From: Zoroaster sp. YZ-2022
Taxonomy: Eukaryota > Echinodermata > Asteroidea > Forcipulatida > Zoroasteridae
Reading direction: 5' to 3'
Assembly (NCBI GenBank): GCA_029582265.1
Contig: CM055828.1
Location: 28,040,618 to 28,104,617 of the forward strand
Length of the DNA: 64,000 nucleotides
Made by a program: the position numbers and the translations under genes. This document shows, one piece after another, positions 24,799 through 36,854 of this stretch (its first letter is position 1; each line of letters starts with the position of its first letter). The notes beneath the pieces were generated by a model. The model had not been told where the DNA came from and did not search any database. It saw only the letters and a program-made list of their open reading frames with translations.

Positions 24799-24863
24799 AT
24801 GAAAGCATAGAGATGAAAGCATAGAGATGAAAGCATAGAGATGAAAGCATAGAGATGAAAGCA
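24799..24863. repeat. 14-bp tandem array
   Basis: Four exact copies of ATGAAAGCATAGAG plus a partial fifth. Confidence 0.95.
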
Positions 24864-25797
24864 ATATAGCACACACGTCAGCCATAAAAAAAAAACAGTG
24901 ATTCACTGTGAACCTGTCGAATGCAATTCACGCATGTCATTTCATGTCCTCGGAGTTTGTAATCATCATACAATGCATATACAGTGCTGTATGGGACTTC
25001 AAAAGCTGAATGGGATGGATTCAGTTTAAAGATATTATCGCCCTTGTTTTACTGGCATTTCAGGAAATTTGTGTTTTCACTGAAACATTTCCTTTTTGAA
25101 AGGAAAACAAATACTTTGAAATGAGACATTTCACAAAATGGTTCACAGAATATTGGTTTAACAGTTGTGCCAAAATAAGTGACCTTATTGCGGGAACTAT
25201 CATACTCTCATTTTGTTTTACATATTCACTGCAAAACTATGCTTCTCACGATTATTTTGAAAAATGTGTAATTTTTAAGCAATTGTTTTCCTTTCCTCAA
25301 GTAAAATAGCAATGTTCCGATGCAATGTTTCTTGAAATTACCGTTAAAAAAGCAAAAAACACGGGCGATACATCTTTAATTAGGCCTAAATCGAAAGGAC
25401 CTTCGATTTTTCGATCCCGTTATAATCAGTACCAATATCACAGTGTGATCATCAGACCTGGGGTCGAATAGGCCTAATACATTTGTATACAATACAATAT
25501 CAAATACAAGAAAGTCTTGTCATCATATCCGTGTTTGAAAACATTTTCAGAGTATTCTCAGTAGGTACATGTTGTAGTCGTATCCGTTTTTATATTCGAT
25601 TACATTTGAATTTGAATGCATTTCAGTGTATTCGATTCGACTCCAGGTCTGAGGATCATACCATGCTTTTCCCATTTTTGGTGACATGAAATCGTCACGT
25701 ACACACCACGGTGTAAATATAATCACGTCAGCTAATCATCCAATATCACGCAACAACAGGGCAAACAAGAAAAAAGGGAGCTGCTGCATGTTAATAC

Positions 25798-26071
25798 CTG
25801 CTTTATTACCATCTGGTAGTTGAGTGCCTAGCAACAGTTTCCAAGCAACGCGTTCTACGAAGTTACCGCTGAGAGACGGTAGTTGCAATACAGCAGAAGA
25901 TGACACGTTCACGCCGCCATTTTCAGACTCTGGTCTCGTTGGTGTTTCGCCAGTTTTTCTGTGGTATTTAAACGTTTTCATAGATTCATTTAAAGACTCT
26001 GTTTCACATGTAGGCCGAGATCTCCATGGGCTCAATTCATTCCCAAAGAATCCATCTTTCTGATCCAGTAT
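25798..26071 (-). CDS. Candidate exon, unknown product
   Basis: Minus-strand open frame beginning at a weak acceptor (GACCTCAG|ATA) and ending at a good donor (GCAG|GTATTA, phase 1). It encodes ILDQKDGFFGNELSPW, a Ser/Thr/Pro/Glu-rich middle, and FVERVAWKLLLGTQLPDGNK. Its start phase (0) matches the end of the 26230-26588 candidate, only 158 bases upstream. The true acceptor could be CAACAG|GT at about 26125 instead. No family is recognised. Confidence 0.4.
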
Positions 26072-26229
26072 CTGAGGTCGATATATGGTTACCAAATCGA
26101 CACTTTGGTGCTTGGTCTTGTCCACTCTACCTGTTGATATTTCGAGCTTGTGCGGTATACGTATACTCACTTCCTCATGGAGTTACCTGTTTTCTAACAG
26201 CGGTATTGTTCCAGTTTCAATTACTTCAC

Positions 26230-26588
26230 CGAGCGCACGGCGGCACGTAGCCTATTCAGTGTTTTGTCACTCTCAGACGGGGAGGTATTTCCCCGAACCT
26301 CGGTGGCCTTATTGCGTGAAATTTGTTCACTTATTGGAAACCGGTCTTTTGAAATTGCCCCAGCAATTATTTGAAGCTGCAGTGGTGACACTTGCGTGAC
26401 CTTAGTTCTCGTGGTATGTGCGGTATCGTCTCGGTACGGTACGCTCGTAAGTTCAGATAAGAGCTCGATATGAATTTTGGTTGTATTATCTGCAAACTGC
26501 TCAGTTCCTAAATTCTCCAGGTGTAACTCGGTGCTCGCGATGTTATCATCTTCGTCCGTGCTCAATTCTGAATCCGAGTAGATGTTGT
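26230..26588 (-). CDS. Candidate exon, acidic Ser/Thr-rich, unknown product
   Basis: An open minus-strand stretch behind a pyrimidine-rich acceptor (CTTTTTTAAG|AC), starting NIYSDSELSTDEDDNIAS. It ends at a possible TCG|GTGAAG donor just before a stop. Base composition is GC-richer than the flanks. The start phase equals the end phase of the alternative MYLK donor at 36056. No domain is recognised. It could be a linker exon of an Ig-family protein or a chance open frame; transcripts would settle it. Confidence 0.45.
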
Positions 26589-27268
26589 CTTAAAAAAGAG
26601 CAGGCACATAAATCATTTAATATTAACAAGTCTCAATTATAATAACCATTCAAGTTCAATCAACCGTGACACGACCAAACTGTACGTGTATGGTAATGAC
26701 TGAAGTCACGCACTGTTGCGTCAGACCGCGCCGGGGTGCTTCGTGTGTCCACGTAATGTTGTATGTCTGTACTTTTGTGGTTTCATATCGCCTTATCATA
26801 AATGCAGAAAAAGTTTCCATTGACATAATTTTATTGAAAGAAAGTTGGGAGGGGGGGGGGGACCATAGACATTTAGATCAATGTAAAAGGGCTGTGGGGC
26901 GAGTGCATGAGAAATTAAACTAGGAATCTAGTTTTAATTTGAGGTCCACATTTCGTAATACCCCTGTCAAAATAAAGATTTTTTAATATTAGCGTACCGG
27001 TATGTAAAATTTCTTCCAGAAACAAGATTACGTGAAATGAAATTAGGCTTCACAGAACAAAAAACATGAAATGAAATGTTTCGGTTTGGCATGCCTCTGT
27101 CGGGCTCAACACATTATGAGAAAATGAACGTAAAATTAGCACACCAGAAAAAATATAAAGCCTGTTCAATTGTCGAAACGCACAAATGGGTGCCTTCTGA
27201 GCCCGTCTTGCCCCTCTCCCTGCAATAACGAACAAAGTAATCGTCTAGGAAAACAGGAATATACCATG

Positions 27269-27617
27269 GTGTCGTGGCCGAGCGGTCTAGCTTACCGGAT
27301 TCAAGTTCTGGTGTTAGCAACAGAATGTGGGTTCGAATCACGGCCGTGACACTTGTGTCCTTGAGCAAGACACTTAATCATAATTGCTTCTCTCCACCCA
27401 GGGGTTAAATGGGTACCTGTGAAGGCAGAGTTGGTTTGCTCTATATGCGCTAGAAATGGCAGCAATTGAGCTGTATACTCCCCAGGGAGCTGAGATGGTT
27501 TCAGGAATGATTTATGAGCCTTATGAGCAGGGATAATAATATAATGCGCCTTGAGCACCACTTAGTTGGTGGATACGTGCGCTATATAAATCCACACATT
27601 ATTATTATTATTATTAT
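27269..27617 (+). mobile_element. tRNA-Leu(CAA)-derived SINE, full length
   Basis: Same head and body as the 3763 copy, with B box GGTTCGAATCA, a small deletion in the body (about 27432) and an (ATT)n tail of about 25 bases. RNA polymerase III A and B boxes are intact. Confidence 0.85.
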
Positions 27618-28740
27618 GGTCAACACTAAAACTAAATATCCCGAAGCAAAACATCAAAAACAAAAAGTGTAATTCGCAAATAATGGCGATTTGATTTAAT
27701 GACAACGGCAAACTGACAAAGTATGGACATTTAATGACATCTAATTTGACGGCAAAAATGGTTCAACTTGCTATACGCTCGCTTGACATGTCACGTGTGA
27801 AACTGTGAATTATTTATAGTCAAAACAGGCGCTCATAATCAACCCCGTTTCTTTCAATTAACAACATTTAAGAAGTTTAAGATTAAAGACGTGGTCTCTT
27901 ACCCAAGTGTGATCATGTTCATAATCATTGTAGTATTAAAGAGAGATGAAGTGGGGTGGGGGCGGTCCTGCCATTATAATTATAAACCAGTGTGGCTTGA
28001 CTTTACTTTGTTAATTTGGTGTTATTATAAAACGTGCATAACCCGCTGTCTTGGCCTAACATTTACCGGTATGGTGAACATGTGTGTAATTCGTGTGTAC
28101 ATAAATATATGATACTAAAAAGCATTGATGGCAAGACACACATAGGCCCCTATGTTATGGTTTAAATAAGGCCCCTATGTTTTATAAGCCAGTTTAAGCC
28201 ATTTTGGGCGTCTGGGCCCAGTTTCATAGAGCTTCTATTAAGCAGAGAATTTTGCTAAGCATTATAAAACAGTACAGATATTTTGTGTAAATATTTCTTA
28301 TAATCATTTTGCCTGCGTACAGCTGCTTTTTTATTTTTTATTTTTTTATTTAAACATTTAAAAAAAAAAACACGAAATTGGCCCCTGGCCGTATTAGCTG
28401 TTAAATGTACGTTGTTGTACAGGGTCGTGCAAATAGGGAGTCTAATATGGGCAGGTAATAATTATACAGAATAACACCGATTAATGATCCAACACGTAAG
28501 CTGAACTGGTTGCTCATATTCGGCCAACGCACAGCCACTATTATAAGAGAGAAAAATATATTCCGTGGTGGTGGTGGGGCCGGGGGAGGGGAGTGGTGGC
28601 GAAAATGATAAAGAGAGATTCGGCTACGGTGGTGCTTTTTGATATGTCTTCAAATTTTAAATTCAAATTTAAATCTGCCAGAGATTTCGATCTGCCTTCA
28701 ACATGTATTGATAATTCAGTGTTGATAAATCGTATATACA

Positions 28741-28963
28741 TTAAAGGGACAGTATCGTCACGATCAGAGCATACGTTCATCAGGGCATGGAATCAGCCTC
28801 CTAGTTTAAGATTAACACGGTGACTGAAAATTACAGGCTCATTTATGCAGCAGCAACGGTAATATGACCTTATCATGTGGGTAATTTTTTCAGTCACTGA
28901 GTTAATCTAAAACTAGCAGTCCGATTCCATGCCCTGTTAATCGTAACGATACTTTCCCTTTAA
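28741..28963. mobile_element. TTAA-flanked palindromic MITE, best-preserved copy
   Basis: 223 bp from TTAAAGGGACAGTATCGTCA to CCCTTTAA, with both TTAA sites present. The halves are largely complementary (GGCATGGAATC against GATTCCATGCC). A further fragment of the family follows at about 29165-29216. Confidence 0.85.
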
Positions 28964-29528
28964 GGGGCCTCAAGAACACCAAGGGCAAAAAAACTAGGGC
29001 AACAGAGGCCATGGCCTCCGTGGGCTCTGAGACATTCCAGTCCTGCTGTATGGTAATAAAACTAACTTTTGTTTTCGTTTTTCTTCCTCCAGTTTTGGAC
29101 ACAGCAGGGCAGGATGAATTCAATGCAATGAGAGAACAGTAACATGAGGACAGGGGATGGGTTAAAACTAGTACTCCATGCCCTAGTTTATAATCGTAAC
29201 AATATCGTCCTTTTATTAGCAGCACTTCTAATGGAATTATTTCGAGCTATATGTGTTGATCTATCTGAAACTGTATAAGTCTACTAAGTTTTAGGCAAAA
29301 TAATAATATTGACCATTCTGGTATGACACAATAATAATAACTTCATGCAGTACACTGCAAAAACTGTGGTGTTAAAAAAACACTCGTGGTGCCAACAAAA
29401 TAGAACTGAAATATCACTATAGTTCAAGATGAGATATGCCCTCTGGTCTCTTTTGAGATTTTCAGAGAGATGGAAGAGAATATACGTGTTGTATCATAAA
29501 ATAAGTTAGTAATTCAGATAGGCTATAC

Positions 29529-29610
29529 GGTGCTTCATACATGTCCGTGTATAGGGCAAACATCTAATAGGTGCTTCATACATGTCCGTGTATAGGGCAA
29601 ACATCTAATA
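29529..29610. repeat. 41-bp tandem doublet
   Basis: Two exact copies of a unit starting GGTGCTTCATACATGTCC and ending GCAAACATCTAATA. Confidence 0.95.
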
Positions 29611-29833
29611 AATTGTTTATATCCCCAAGGCATGAAGAATTTCATCAATAAATTTTTTTTGAGTTGTTATGAGACAATAACAAAGGCATGCAGAGCGCGA
29701 TTGCATTTTGGAACTTTTTGGAACCAACGGTGGTGAGTTTTTGATTGAATTTTGTTGATTAAAGTCGTGGCCTCAATAAGGACGGTCGTGACCTCAGGAG
29801 TCTTGATCTCTATGGTAACAATGTAGATCACTC

Positions 29834-30100
29834 CAATGGCGGATCCAGGGGGGGGGGCTAAGGGGGCTGTAGCCCCCCTAAACTCGTTTAAAAAAAAAAA
29901 AAAATTAAAGAAAAAAAGGGAGAGAAAAAGACTAGAGAGAGGGGGAGGGGAGGGGAGGGGAGAACGCACTCCCATTCCCACAGTGTGCTTTGTTTTTCTC
30001 TCCCTTTGATTATTTCATTGTAATTTTTGTAGTACTGAAAAATAATTGTTTTTGATTCTCAGCCCCCCCCCCCCTAAAAAATGTTCTGGATCCGCCCATG
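29834..30100 (-). mobile_element. Second copy of the GGCGGATCC MITE (inverted)
   Basis: 267 bp with the same terminal repeats, internal CT-rich tract and poly-C runs as the 460-743 copy, but in opposite orientation. It is flanked by CACTC on both sides (29829-29833 and 30101-30105). Confidence 0.8.
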
Positions 30101-33100
30101 CACTCGTTTGAAAATACATTAATAGCTTGTAGAATTCTAGTGTGTAGGACTAAACGATTGTTGTGCAAGTGGTTGAATGAGAAAGAATTATATTTTGGCG
30201 GTTTTAAAAGCAGACACGAGAGCTTAAAAATAATGCTGGGACAAATACCTCACAATTTTCTATTAATAGAAATATTGAGCAAAATCATATGACTAAAACA
30301 TAAAACATTTTCCTGTCTAGAATGCTCTTAAACCCTTGATAAAACACGCTAAGATGAAACTCTACAGGTCTTAATGGCAATAATTGAGTGGGCATGTTCA
30401 CGCCTGAGATAATATGAGCATCAATGTACAATCCTTAACCGACGTCAACAGAAGACACAATATCAGTTTTTTAATTTCATTTAGCAGAATTTTCAGCTGA
30501 AATAGAAAGCATTTTGGATATATATGTTTCAAATACATAGTGTTTTGATGTGTTATCAGCTGAAAATAGTCTATTTAGAAATATGGAATAGACTCGCAGA
30601 CGTTTCAAACATGAAGCGATCCATTCCACAAACATAACTCGACAATAAGACGGAAATTACTTTATTATTTATACTTATAGTACACTGGCAAAATTTAAAT
30701 CAATAATTGATTCGTTGTCCCTGGCTAACGAATCACTCATCCGTTCATTGAACGTAATTATAATGGTTACCCAGGTAACCGTTGTATACAGTCAGATTCC
30801 CTAGGTCCCTTGTAAATACCTTAACATGGCACTATACGTAAGACTGATGCTTTATTACCAATTCTTAATTTCAAGTTAGTGTCATATGTGACTTTATTGG
30901 AAACAAACACTTAATACATAATGGAAATATTCGAATCATAACCAAAATCATTACAATTTAAAGTTTGGCCGTACAATCTTATCATAAATATCTCCACTGG
31001 ATATGGAGTAATATCTCAACTCAGTGCTTCCACAATCAAAATGAAAATTTCCTTATCCTGAGAGCCAAATTTCCTTATTTTCCTCCCGATTTCCTTATTT
31101 TTTGTTAACCACCAAAAAGCCTAATATACATGTACATGTACTTATTACTAATCCTTGTTTGCTAGAGGGTAAGCAGAGGTCAGTACAGTGCTCAAAAATT
31201 ACCAGTGACACTGCTAATATGCTGACACCAGTGGCTGACACTGCCCCAGGAATAGAAAAATAAATAGCGCCCTCTGTAGCTTTACTGATAACAGGGCCCG
31301 GCCAGGGGAAATAATGCTAGCAAAAAAGGGCAATTCAATGTATTCTGCAATAATAAAATAAATCGGACTAGATTAAAAGTTTAAATGCTGTATCTTTGTC
31401 TTTCCGATTCTCCTGTATTTAAAATTTCTGTACAAAAACAAAAAATATATCATTTTTTGCATCTTTGTTCATAATTCGGTGGGTGCCAGCGAATCTGTTC
31501 TTATTTGTTATTTTGACAACAGACAAACTTTTTGACAAGAGACAAACTTGTGTGCGCACGCGCAGCAAGTTTTATTCTACTAGTCTTGTTTCAAGTCATT
31601 CTGAAACTGACAGGATATTCAATAAAATAACTAATTTTTGAGAATATTGTAGATTTTGCTACTAATTTTGAGAATATTGTAGAATTTGCTCAGAATTTAA
31701 TAATTTCCTTAGAATTTCTTTAGATTTGGGGGATTTCCTCAAAATTTCCTTAGTTTTTTTTCATTTCCTTAAAAATTGCTTCGAAAGTAAAAATTTCCTT
31801 AAAATAAGGAAATTTCCTTGAAAGTGGAAGCACTGTCTCAACTTATCCATAGAGGGCGCTATTAGAATTACTATTTTACTAACTCAAAGACGCATGACCT
31901 TAATACTTGTCGAGTGAAATGCCAGTGCAACGCCATCGAGGGCGGCATTTATGATGAACAAATTGTATAATTCACTGGATTGAATGGGACTGTGTTGTTG
32001 AAGTGACTGAGCGATCCTCCTGCATCAGACGTCGGTGAACACCGAGACCGAGTCAGACATCTTACCCTGGTTAGATACAGGGTTATCAAATAGATACATC
32101 TCAACATTCTAGCCTGTGATTAACTTTAAAGGTATCAGTTAATACGGTATATCATTGGTAATGGTGGCAAAACTGCTTCTGCGATTATGCTTACTCTCAT
32201 TGAATCAAGATATAAATTAAACAACTAATCTGTGAAAGTTCGTTTTTTTCGTTTGCGAAAAATAGTTAATGATGACTTCATCATTTCTTAAAAATGAAGG
32301 CACCTCAGAATAAAATTATTTCTATTGAAAAATAATACTCTTGAAGACGGTGACAGCACACTGTCCGAAATGTCGAGTTTACCCACATGTTCCAGAGCCG
32401 CACGACTCAAGAGAGATTATTACATGGTGTTACCGCAAACCTACTATGTTATTTTATCACTTTCCACCACGCAAACCTTGAAATGTTTAAACATTGTAAC
32501 AAGCACTCACTGGCTGGCCATCTTGGTTTCAAACTAGCATTTGTTAGCCCGCCCCCAAGGTGTCCGTGTCTTGAGTATGAGTGAAATAAATTACCGTCTA
32601 CAGTTTGCATTGGCTACGGTAAATATCCCGGTTTCCAAATCCTGTTTATTTCCCCAATATTTAGGCCACTTTAGTCAAAATAATGATAGATGAGGAAATT
32701 ATACTGTAAGATGGACATGCTTAAGCTACGATGTCGGGGACCACGTATTTGCTGTGAAAAGCTGTGCACCCTTGTTTTGCTCGTAGAATGGCAATAGACG
32801 TTTCATACATTTTGCAAATTTTTGTTTTCCTTTTGGAAAATTAATCTTTTTAAAATAAAAGATTAACCTTAAAACGATTTAAATCCGTCGACACACAAAA
32901 CGGCCAGATAAAGTCAGTGTTATGATTTTGGGCATGCGCCCTCATTGATTACTCCAAGCGGTCGTCACAGCATTTTATGAAAACAGTGGGTTTTAAGGAA
33001 ACCATATCACGAAATGTTTGGAGATCAGCTTGTTGATCACCAGCGCAGCCAATCGTTGCTCATAACTGTATGATACATATTGGTTAATTAGCGTTGAGAA

Positions 33101-33435
33101 AAGATTCGCAAAAGTTTGGTAAAACTTGTAGCTTTGCATGGGTGAAGAGGATAGTAAGACTAATTGCGGTGACACCATGTGAAATTCTTAATTGAGTAGT
33201 AATTAGTTCTGAAAAGAACTAGAGGTTACAACTCGACGTTTCGATCATTATGCTCTGTCACCGCAATTAGTCTTACTTCGTAAAAGTTTGTCAGTGCGGA
33301 CTGCTGAAGAAACGGATTAAAATTGGTACTTTTTGTATTTGATATTGAAATTTCGTGGGAAAGAAATTAATTCATCAACCAGCACGAAATAGCCTATGCA
33401 TCTTGCATTAATACTACTCGATCGTCCATTGCCAT

Positions 33436-33500
33436 CGTACAGTGGGGGTGGGTGGGGATGCAGTGGGGGTGGGTGGGGGTGCAGTGGGTGTAGGTGGAGA
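33436..33500 (+). repeat. G-rich (GTGGGGGTGGGTGGGG) block
   Basis: Repeated GTGGGGGTGGGTGGGG units separated by TGCA, with many runs of three or more G. It can form G-quadruplexes on the plus strand. No gene is attached. Confidence 0.7.
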
Positions 33501-35454
33501 ATGCCATGGGATCGGGATGGGGGTGGTTAACGCTGCGGGCACCCAAAGACTCCCCTGATATTGCACAATTAGCAGTTGGTCAAACTAGAGGTAATTTCTT
33601 CTAGATTTTCACCCACGATCAGTCCTTGTCCACCTTTCTTCAGCTTGGAACACACCTCAGAGAAATAACACCTAGTTGTTGTATAAATAATAGGGGGTAA
33701 AACTGTTTCAATTTAACGCATGTTATTTATTCCATAAAATCAGATTAAAAAGGCTACACATGGATATGTTGAATAGTGTTAATGTTCCTTCAGATATTCC
33801 GATTAAGTACAGTACATGTTTATATTATACCCTGTGGTTATGATATAAATTAGGCCTATTCACTATTCAGATGTTTTCACCGACAGCAACTCGCTAAATA
33901 TTTCTATCATTCTGCTAATTTTAGTGAGGAAAATGCAAGTTCATTCTTTTTAAATAAAGATATACTGTTATTGCTTAATTCACATGTTTGAATTGATTGA
34001 ATTATACCGAAACAATACGAAACGGTTTAAGAGAATTTGGATGGAACTGAGAATCCTCGATGATTTACATAAATTACAAACCACGCATGAAGTTTACGAA
34101 GTTTAATTCTAAAATGCATATCAAATGTGCTTCAGCACGGTGCTCATCCAGCCACTTACGCAATTCTTAATTAAGAAAAAGTTAATATTTATTCATAACG
34201 AATAGTGGGAAATGTTACAACATTAAGTAAAATAAAGCCCAGATTGAACTTTGACCTTCATGTACTACTTCGCAGTGTATACAGAGAGGAAGTCAATATA
34301 TGGGCTAATAATAGTAGGCCTGTATTATAAATGATCCAGTATTAAGCATTTGTTATTTTTCTATTTATACAATGGTCATTGCTGTCACGATTGACTGATT
34401 CTGAAATTGAATAGCCTTCATGAAATCACTTAAAAGAGCCGATATGAAAATTGAATCGTAAAAATCTATTATGTTTTACTAAAATTAGGCAGACTCGCAA
34501 TACGTTGTTTTCGCAATTGTAATTGATACTTTAATAAATAAACTCCTGAAAAGTAGATTAAATCATACCAGAAAGTCTATTACCAATGGACTTCTGATCA
34601 ATAATTACAGATAAACTGATGCAAAGTTTCGCATTCTCCGGTGTTTAAAATAGTTTGAACAAAAATAGTGTTGAATAGCAAAAATTCTAATCTGCTTAAA
34701 ACAAAATATTTAAACAAAATATATAAAATGTCACTTGGTTATGAACAGAGGTGCCAAAAAGGTGCATTCAAACTGAAACAGACACAATAAATCTTCAGCT
34801 CAAACCAGAGACATCGTGGCCATAAGCTATAAGGCAGTGCTATACTGGCAGGGGAGAGATCTAGTATTCAAAGATATTTGAATTGCTATTAATTTATATC
34901 AAACGTAAAGTTAGTGCAGTAAAAAACAAATCTCACTTTTTAAATAGAAAATCCACTATACTTCTAAAACTTTCAAACGTAGCAAAAATAATCAGTTTCA
35001 GCCTGGTAACTCTTATATAGTTTATAACATCTGGAATTAATCTAACGTAAAAACACTTTTCAATTTGTTGATCCAGGGAAATGCACCAACAAGCGAAATA
35101 AAACTGTAGACACTGAAATGACAGCACCAAACGTTTTACAATAATTATTTACAAAAAAGACTTATAATAAAATAAGCCTTTGCAATGAAGTATTTACCAG
35201 TGATTTCAACTGAATACTAATAAGATTCGGATATAAACCTATTATATTTTTCAACGTAAAAAAAAGCTATGATACACTTGACTATTTACAATTGAATGTT
35301 AAGAATTTCAAAAGGTTGGCTATAGCTACACAATATACTTATTATTTTTCTGATATAGCCTCAAGAAAAACAGAAACATTTTGCATAGTGTTCCACGGAG
35401 TATTAGATCCGCGGTTTAATAAGTAAAAACTGTTATTTATCCTACACATTAAAC

Positions 35455-35706
35455 CTTGAAGAGAAGGAACAACATTGGTAAAACCGATTACAAAATTACC
35501 TAATCAAACTAACATGATGTGAATTTTGTAAAGGTTTGCCAAACGGCATTGTGAATGCAAATTTCACACATTTCTCATCTCCGCATTGAGCTGAAACTTT
35601 CACAGGTGAGGTTGGTTGTTTGATGTATATTTTGATTCAAAGTAAGCATACTCATAAAAGCAATGTGAACAACATAATACAAATGTTGTATCTTTCCTTT
35701 AAACTT
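35455..35706. mobile_element. Copy of the 'GGTACAACATTGG' MITE, internally deleted
   Basis: Begins GAAGAGAAGGAACAACATTGG and ends AAATGTTGTATCTTTCCTTTAA, with TTCACAGGTGAGGTTGG and TTTTGATTCAAAGTAAGC between. It lies just downstream of the MYLK stop. Confidence 0.65.
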
Positions 35707-36044
35707 AATAGTGTAAGCGCCAGCCAACAGTGTTAGTAGCTTCTGTGGAGAGGTCGCCCAAGAGTCCTGAATTGTACGTTTATTAGTATTATGTCTGGAA
35801 CATAAAAGGCTGGCCACATTGGACGGTGGTTTCTTCATATATAGGTGATCACAGCCGCAGATTTGACCGCTACAAAAATTCTCGGGAAGCACAATACAGG
35901 TAAAACAATATCAAACTAGACTCGCAATGCAGCTGATGACAAATGAGCAGCAGTGATGTTGCCAATGGCTATGATGTCTGTGCTTGGTGCTGCTGGAAGA
36001 CTAACTGTGGATGGTTTTGGAGGGAAGTGTGCACAGTGTTTTTA

Positions 36045-36854
36045 TCATTTGGTACCTGGGACGTGAACGATGAGTTCTCCCGTGCTGGACGCCTCGCCAG
36101 CCGAGTTCACCGCTTTCACCATGTATTCGGCGTCGTCATCTTCAATGACGTTCTTGATGATCAGTGAGCAAGCGCCCTCACTGTCGAACTCCATCAAAAA
36201 CCGCTTGCTCTCCTCCAGCTCCTCGTCGTCCTGGTACCACGTGACCTCTGGTTCTGGGTCCCCCTCGATGTGACAGTCGAAGCGTGCACAGTCTCCCTCA
36301 AATACCATAGCGTCAATGATTTCCTTTGTAAATTTTGGCGGGAAACTACGACCAGCAACCTGCGAATCGTTTGATTGCTTCATGAGTGACGGCATGGGGT
36401 CCATCTTGTCATCTTTAACAAATCCATTGACCGAACTCCTTGATGTCTGGTTGCAATGACTGGGCGAGTCTTTTTCTGTAGAGTCTTCCAAATGTTCCGC
36501 TCTTCCAACTCTTACAAGGGAAGGAGTATCATCTACCGACTGATTCACCTCAATTCCACTAGGTTTTTGTTCAGAGTTTACTTTCCCACCGTTGAGTGTA
36601 TCCGTTCTCCGTGGTAAAACATCGGCGACTTTCCTCGACTCTGCTTCTCCGACACTGCCGTTATCTTCACGGTGAAGCAGACGGGATGATTTCTTCATCT
36701 CCTCTGTTTCTTTCTTGAGTGTGGATTTGAGGAGGGATTGCGTGGGTGAGCCGGGACGCATCGCAGCCCCCGGCTGGTCGCCGGATTTTTTCAGTCCAGC
36801 GAACATAGTGAGGGAGGCCATGCGACCGATTGCCCGGACAGCAGTGGTAGTTTT
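36045..36854 (-). CDS. MYLK: MYLK last exon: CaM-binding helix end, telokin-like linker and Ig
   Basis: The acceptor is TGACAG|A. It opens KTTTAVRAIGRMASLTMF, completing the calmodulin-binding helix. A Met in MASLTMFAGLKK sits where vertebrate telokin starts. A Ser/Lys/Glu-rich linker of about 140 residues follows, longer than the vertebrate one as I remember it. The last Ig has RFDCHIEG (Cys) and VTWYQDDEE (Trp), but AEYMVKAVN in place of the usual Y-x-C. The frame stops at TGA 36045-36047 after VPGTK. An in-frame CAG|GTACCA (exon boundary 36056) could instead splice onward. The nearest minus-strand AATAAA I see downstream is at 35779-35784. Confidence 0.93.
   Translation of the reverse strand, partial: KTTTAVRAIGRMASLTMFAGLKKSGDQPGAAMRPGSPTQSLLKSTLKKETEEMKKSSRLLHREDNGSVGEAESRKVADVLPRRTDTLNGGKVNSEQKPSGIEVNQSVDDTPSLVRVGRAEHLEDSTEKDSPSHCNQTSRSSVNGFVKDDKMDPMPSLMKQSNDSQVAGRSFPPKFTKEIIDAMVFEGDCARFDCHIEGDPEPEVTWYQDDEELEESKRFLMEFDSEGACSLIIKNVIEDDDAEYMVKAVNSAGEASSTGELIVHVPGTK

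Larger units (their letters stand above)
18969..25797. other. Non-coding stretch with MITE pieces
   Basis: Holds the 21077-21105 hairpin, GATGGATA/TATCCATC arms at about 20688-20710, MITE copies at 22008-22390, 23232-23310 and 24145-24370, and a 14-bp tandem array (24799-24863). I see no exon. If 18968 is a true start codon, the promoter of the downstream gene would lie just above it on this strand, but no convincing TATA is visible. Confidence 0.5.
26589..36044. other. Gap between the MYLK stop and the next minus-strand candidate exon
   Basis: 9.5 kb without a convincing exon. Contents: SINE 27269-27617, MITEs at 28741-28963, 29834-30100 and 35455-35706, a 41-bp tandem doublet (29529-29610), a G-rich block (33436-33500), an inverted copy of the window's first 130 bases (33070-33192), and two retroelement-tail-like pieces (32340-32400, 33195-33290). 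It is either the intergenic region after MYLK or one long phase-1 intron. Confidence 0.5.
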
